From: CAZLPY01 sp964561525
GTDB taxonomy: Bacteria > Patescibacteriota > UBA1384 > CAJBMM01
DNA: 6,511 nucleotides
NCBI GenBank assembly: GCA_964561525.1
Contig: CAZLPY010000055.1
Coordinates: 1 to 6,511 of the forward strand
Reading direction: 5' to 3'
Notes under the pieces: model-generated
Databases searched by the model: none
What the model was told of the DNA's origin: nothing
The model's input: the letters and a program-made list of their open reading frames with translations, nothing else
Shown here: in pieces, positions 4,672 to 6,511 of the stretch
How positions within the stretch are numbered: position 1 is the stretch's first letter
How the letters are laid out: each line of letters opens with the position of its first letter
Translations under genes and position numbers: made by a program

Positions 4672-5149
4672 ATGAAAAGCGGGACGAGGTAACACTACCC
4701 TCGACCCGCTTTATGCGTCACTGTTAGCAACTACAATCGCAGTGCTGACTGTAACATTGTTTGGGAACTCTTATTGATGAAGAGCCACATCGCCCCCTAT
4801 TAAGCGACTGCTCCTCACCTTAGAGATCCCTCCGTCGCCGGCCGCGTCGGTCAGGCCGTGCCCACGCTGTTCTTGTCCGAACCGAACATAAACGAGCTTA
4901 CTTGGCCGTGATTGTTGGCCTTGAAAAGGTTACATGACACTTTCATTAGGCAAGGTTCCCTTTCATTGGTGAATTACCGGATACAAGCCGGCGCTCGCCT
5001 CGTGTGACGAGGACTGCTCCGCTTGGCTTCAGGACGCTGATCGTTGAAAGATCGGTTTTTTGCTGCACATACGTGCTGTCCTTACTTTTCAAGCAGAATT
5101 GTTAAGGTGCGAAGGTGCGTGGGGAGATTCATTCTCGCCCAGCTCACTT
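4672..5149 (-). ncRNA. Unidentified structured non-coding RNA of about 475 nt
   Basis: A perfect consensus promoter (5156-5184) reads into a stretch without any substantial open frame and ends at the hairpin 4675-4712. Local stems, in plus coordinates, include: 5121-5140 (GGGGAGA with TCTC-g-CCC, one bulge); 5065-5076 (GCAC/GTGC); an arm at 4985-5029 capped by CCTCGT/ACGAGG (4998-5012); 4919-4929 (CCTT/AAGG) or, exclusively, GGCC/GGCC (4904-4920); 4832-4850 (CCGTCGC/GCGTCGG, one mismatch); 4768-4784 (CTCTT/AAGAG, with an outer GGG/CCC at 4763-4765 and 4793-4797); and 4719-4744 (CACTG/CAGTG). I looked for the GGAAAGTCC and ACAGAA cores of RNase P RNA, the tRNA-like ends and alanine-rich tag of tmRNA and the SRP GGAAG/AGCAG loop and found none. 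The strand follows from the promoter. Function is unknown; a divergent known RNA remains possible. Confidence 0.6.
4675..4712 (-). terminator. Terminator-like hairpin ending the unidentified RNA
   Basis: AAAGCGGG and CCCGCTTT at the outer ends, and CGAGG (4685-4689) with CCTCG (4699-4703) inside, form a 13-bp stem interrupted by one A-A (plus) or T-T (minus) mismatch, with a 9-base loop. Read on the minus strand it ends CCCGCTTTTC followed by AT-rich sequence. The T-run is short, so the strand and strength are less sure than the stem itself. Confidence 0.65.
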
Positions 5150-5155
5150 AACGGC

Positions 5156-5184
5156 ATTATAGCACAGCAGTAGATGCTTGTCAA
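5156..5184 (-). promoter_or_regulatory. Perfect-consensus sigma70 promoter
   Basis: On the minus strand TTGACA (plus-strand 5179-5184) and TATAAT (5156-5161) are both exact consensus hexamers with the ideal 17-bp spacer. Transcription should begin near 5149. No coding frame follows for more than 550 bases, so it most likely drives the structured RNA at high, constitutive level. It is by far the strongest promoter sequence I see in the window. Confidence 0.85.
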
Positions 5185-5200
5185 TAGTCCGCGGTAATGT

Positions 5201-5325
5201 GAACCCAGATACTAGCCAGTACACCATACTAGAGTCATTCTGGTAAGCGGAGCGCATCCAGAATCCTTATGCCTCAAAAGATCCTGGACAAGCCAGGATG
5301 ACTTAAGGGATGAGTATGTGGGTTC
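5201..5325. repeat. 13-bp imperfect inverted repeat enclosing hairpin-pair copy 3
   Basis: GAACCCAGATACT (5201-5213) and AGTATGTGGGTTC (5313-5325) are inverted repeats matching at 12 of 13 positions. They frame a 125-bp block containing hairpin-pair copy 3. The block could be a small non-autonomous mobile element, or could fold as one long stem at the 3' end of the ftsK transcript. No matching frame surrounds the other two copies. Confidence 0.45.
5234..5302. repeat. Dispersed hairpin-pair repeat, copy 3 (inverted, longer spacer)
   Basis: This is the same pair as at 1449-1504 in opposite orientation: hairpin B at 5234-5265 and hairpin A at 5280-5302, separated by 14 bases instead of 1. Hairpin A is identical to copy 2 over all 23 bases. 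Hairpin B differs from copy 1 at one of 32 positions. It lies downstream of ftsK, where no other terminator is evident. Confidence 0.8.
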
Positions 5326-5388
5326 AGGTCGGCTGATCATGCCTAAGATAGGCAAATTACCGTTATTATTAATTCTTGCTTCGTGATT

Positions 5389-6511
5389 CTAGTACTGATC
5401 GTCAATTGAGTGCAGCTCTGAGGCTGAGGTAAGCACATCACGCGGACGAGCACCGTCGGCGGGGCCGATCACCCCTTCCGCCTCTAACAGATCAAGCAGC
5501 CGAGCAGCACGAGCGTAGCCGATGCGCATACGGCGTTGCAGCAGGCTCGCTGAGGCCTTACCGGCTTGGACTACCACCGACACAGCGTCGTTGTACAAAT
5601 CGTCCTCACCGGCGCTAGCACCGCTGCCCATCGCTCCGCCGCCAACGTGATGAAACTCTGTGATCGATTCATCGTAGTGCACAAACTGATCCTTTTTGAG
5701 AAATCCAGTTACCCCATTAATCTCTTTATCGCTCACAAAACAGCCCTGAATGCGTTTTGGTTTGGTAATTTCGCCACCTAAGTACAACATGTCACCGGCT
5801 CCAAGCAGCTTTTCGGCCCCGCCAACGTCTAAAATGGTACGCGAATCCACTTGGCTGGCCACCGTAAAGGCGATACGAGCCGGGATGTTGGCCTTGATCA
5901 AACCAGTAATTACATCCACACTCGGGCGCTGGGTCGCTACAATTAAATGGATGCCAGTAGCGCGTGCCATCTGCGCCAAACGCACAATTGAAGCCTCAAC
6001 GTCGCCAGCCGCCACCGCCATCAAGTCAGCCAGCTCATCCACAATCACTACTATATGCGGCAATTTGCCCTTTGGACCCGGTTTTTCGTTATAACCCTGC
6101 AAGTTGCGAGCGCCGATATCAGCAAAAATGCGATAACGCTCCTCCATCTCAGAGACCGTCCATTTCAGCGCATTGACCGTTTTTTCTGGCTCGGTGATGA
6201 CCGGGGTGAGTAAATGGGGAATGCCGTTGTAGCCGGTTAATTCTACCCGTTTTGGATCAACCAGCACCAAGCGCAAGTCCTGTGGGCTGTTATTCATAAT
6301 AAAGGTGACGATGATCGAGTTAATGGCCACCGATTTTCCTGATCCTGTAGCACCAGCGATCAGTAAATGAGGCAATTTTTCCAGATCAATCACCATTGAG
6401 GTGCCAGCCACGTCACGGCCCAGTGGAATTGAAAGCTTACCCTTGCTTGATTGATAGAGTGCGATTAAATGAATTAATCGGTGGGAACGGAGGAGACCAG
6501 GTCGCACAACA
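5389..6511 (-). CDS. ftsK: DNA translocase FtsK, C-terminal part (runs off the window)
   Basis: FtsK is the septal DNA pump that clears the chromosome terminus and activates XerCD recombination at dif. About 373 codons are visible; the frame stays open to the window edge, so the N-terminal membrane part and linker lie outside. Counting from the GTG at 6507 as residue 1: Walker A GATGSGKS at 52-59, LVDPKRVELTGYNGIPHLLTP from 82, Walker B IVVIVDELADLM at 152-163, and the motor signature ATQRPSVDVITGLIKANIPAR at 191-211. A Gly/Ser-rich linker (289-300) leads to the FtsK gamma winged helix (302-358; VVQAGKASASLLQRRMRIGYARAARLLDLLE), which reads polar KOPS-type sites. The GTG is not a real start. 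The 16 or so residues before YQSSKGKLSIPLG fit the family poorly. The stop is TAG. Confidence 0.95.
   Translation of the reverse strand, partial: VVRPGLLRSHRLIHLIALYQSSKGKLSIPLGRDVAGTSMVIDLEKLPHLLIAGATGSGKSVAINSIIVTFIMNNSPQDLRLVLVDPKRVELTGYNGIPHLLTPVITEPEKTVNALKWTVSEMEERYRIFADIGARNLQGYNEKPGPKGKLPHIVVIVDELADLMAVAAGDVEASIVRLAQMARATGIHLIVATQRPSVDVITGLIKANIPARIAFTVASQVDSRTILDVGGAEKLLGAGDMLYLGGEITKPKRIQGCFVSDKEINGVTGFLKKDQFVHYDESITEFHHVGGGAMGSGASAGEDDLYNDAVSVVVQAGKASASLLQRRMRIGYARAARLLDLLEAEGVIGPADGARPRDVLTSASELHSIDDQY

Noticed and set aside
4850..4921. A short minus-strand frame beginning GCC AAC AAT (reading ANNH...) and ending in TGA, resembling a tmRNA tag
   Set aside because: The tag would end VGTA rather than an ALAA-type tail, and there is no tRNA-like 5' GGGG end, no TTCGA T-loop and no CCA end around it.
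5035..5061. Possible plus-strand terminator: GATC hairpin followed by GGTTTTTT
   Set aside because: The stem is only 4 bp of self-complementary GATC, and no plus-strand gene or promoter precedes it.
5093..5126. A 16-codon minus-strand frame near the 5' end of the structured RNA, possible leader peptide (ATG complementary to about 5129-5131)
   Set aside because: Only a weak GGGCGAG precedes it, its start lies in the loop of a good hairpin, and the sequence has no codon bias of the attenuator type.
5341..5353. GCCTAAGATAGGC hairpin downstream of ftsK as a terminator
   Set aside because: The 5-bp stem has a 3-base loop and no T-run on the minus strand after it.
5566..6176. Plus-strand open frames antisense to ftsK
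   Set aside because: They mirror the conserved FtsK motor sequence and have low-complexity Ser/Thr/Ala content typical of antisense translation.

Overview
The window looks like a chromosomal segment of a small-genome bacterium, most plausibly a member of the Patescibacteria (CPR). This is an inference. It rests on the RodZ-like HTH protein carrying an Ig-like outer domain, the short GIY-YIG protein, strong AAGGAG-type ribosome sites and the housekeeping set ftsK / rodZ-like / recA / recX, all on the minus strand. Stop codons TAG, TAA and TGA all end recognisable proteins where expected, so the standard bacterial code fits. No 16S or other lineage marker is present, so the phylum is not proven.

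Layout, read along the minus strand from the right edge. (1) The 3' part of ftsK (6511-5389), with the motor and the DNA-reading gamma domain. (2) A gene-free stretch of about 800 bp (4583-5388). It holds a paired-hairpin intergenic repeat enclosed by a 13-bp imperfect inverted repeat, and then a perfect-consensus sigma70 promoter (TTGACA, 17 bp, TATAAT). That promoter reads into about 475 nt of hairpin-rich, non-coding sequence ending in a GC-rich terminator-like hairpin. I could not match this RNA to tmRNA, RNase P RNA, SRP RNA or 6S RNA, and it is the most interesting object in the window. (3) A second promoter with a 12-bp perfect palindrome, followed by a RodZ-like gene whose 3' end overlaps the start of recA (3864-2770). 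(4) recX lies about 2.3 kb further on (490-14).

Between recA and recX sits an accessory cassette, mostly on the plus strand. It contains a three-helix small membrane protein (565-897), a minus-strand GIY-YIG protein (1375-1079) and two overlapping plus-strand genes (1584-2087 and 2071-2718). The last two proteins share a membrane hairpin, an LxKHGV motif and a tail with three spaced LLR(P/A/S) motifs; the second also has an N-terminal zinc ribbon. They look like diverged paralogues of unknown function. A hairpin terminator with a T-rich tail (2718-2760) separates them from the converging recA.

The core genes share a theme. FtsK moves the terminus DNA at division, the RodZ-like protein is probably tied to cell shape or the envelope, RecA does recombination and repair, and RecX restrains RecA. 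Three copies of one hairpin-pair repeat (1036-1076, 1449-1504, 5234-5302) are scattered in the intergenic spaces.
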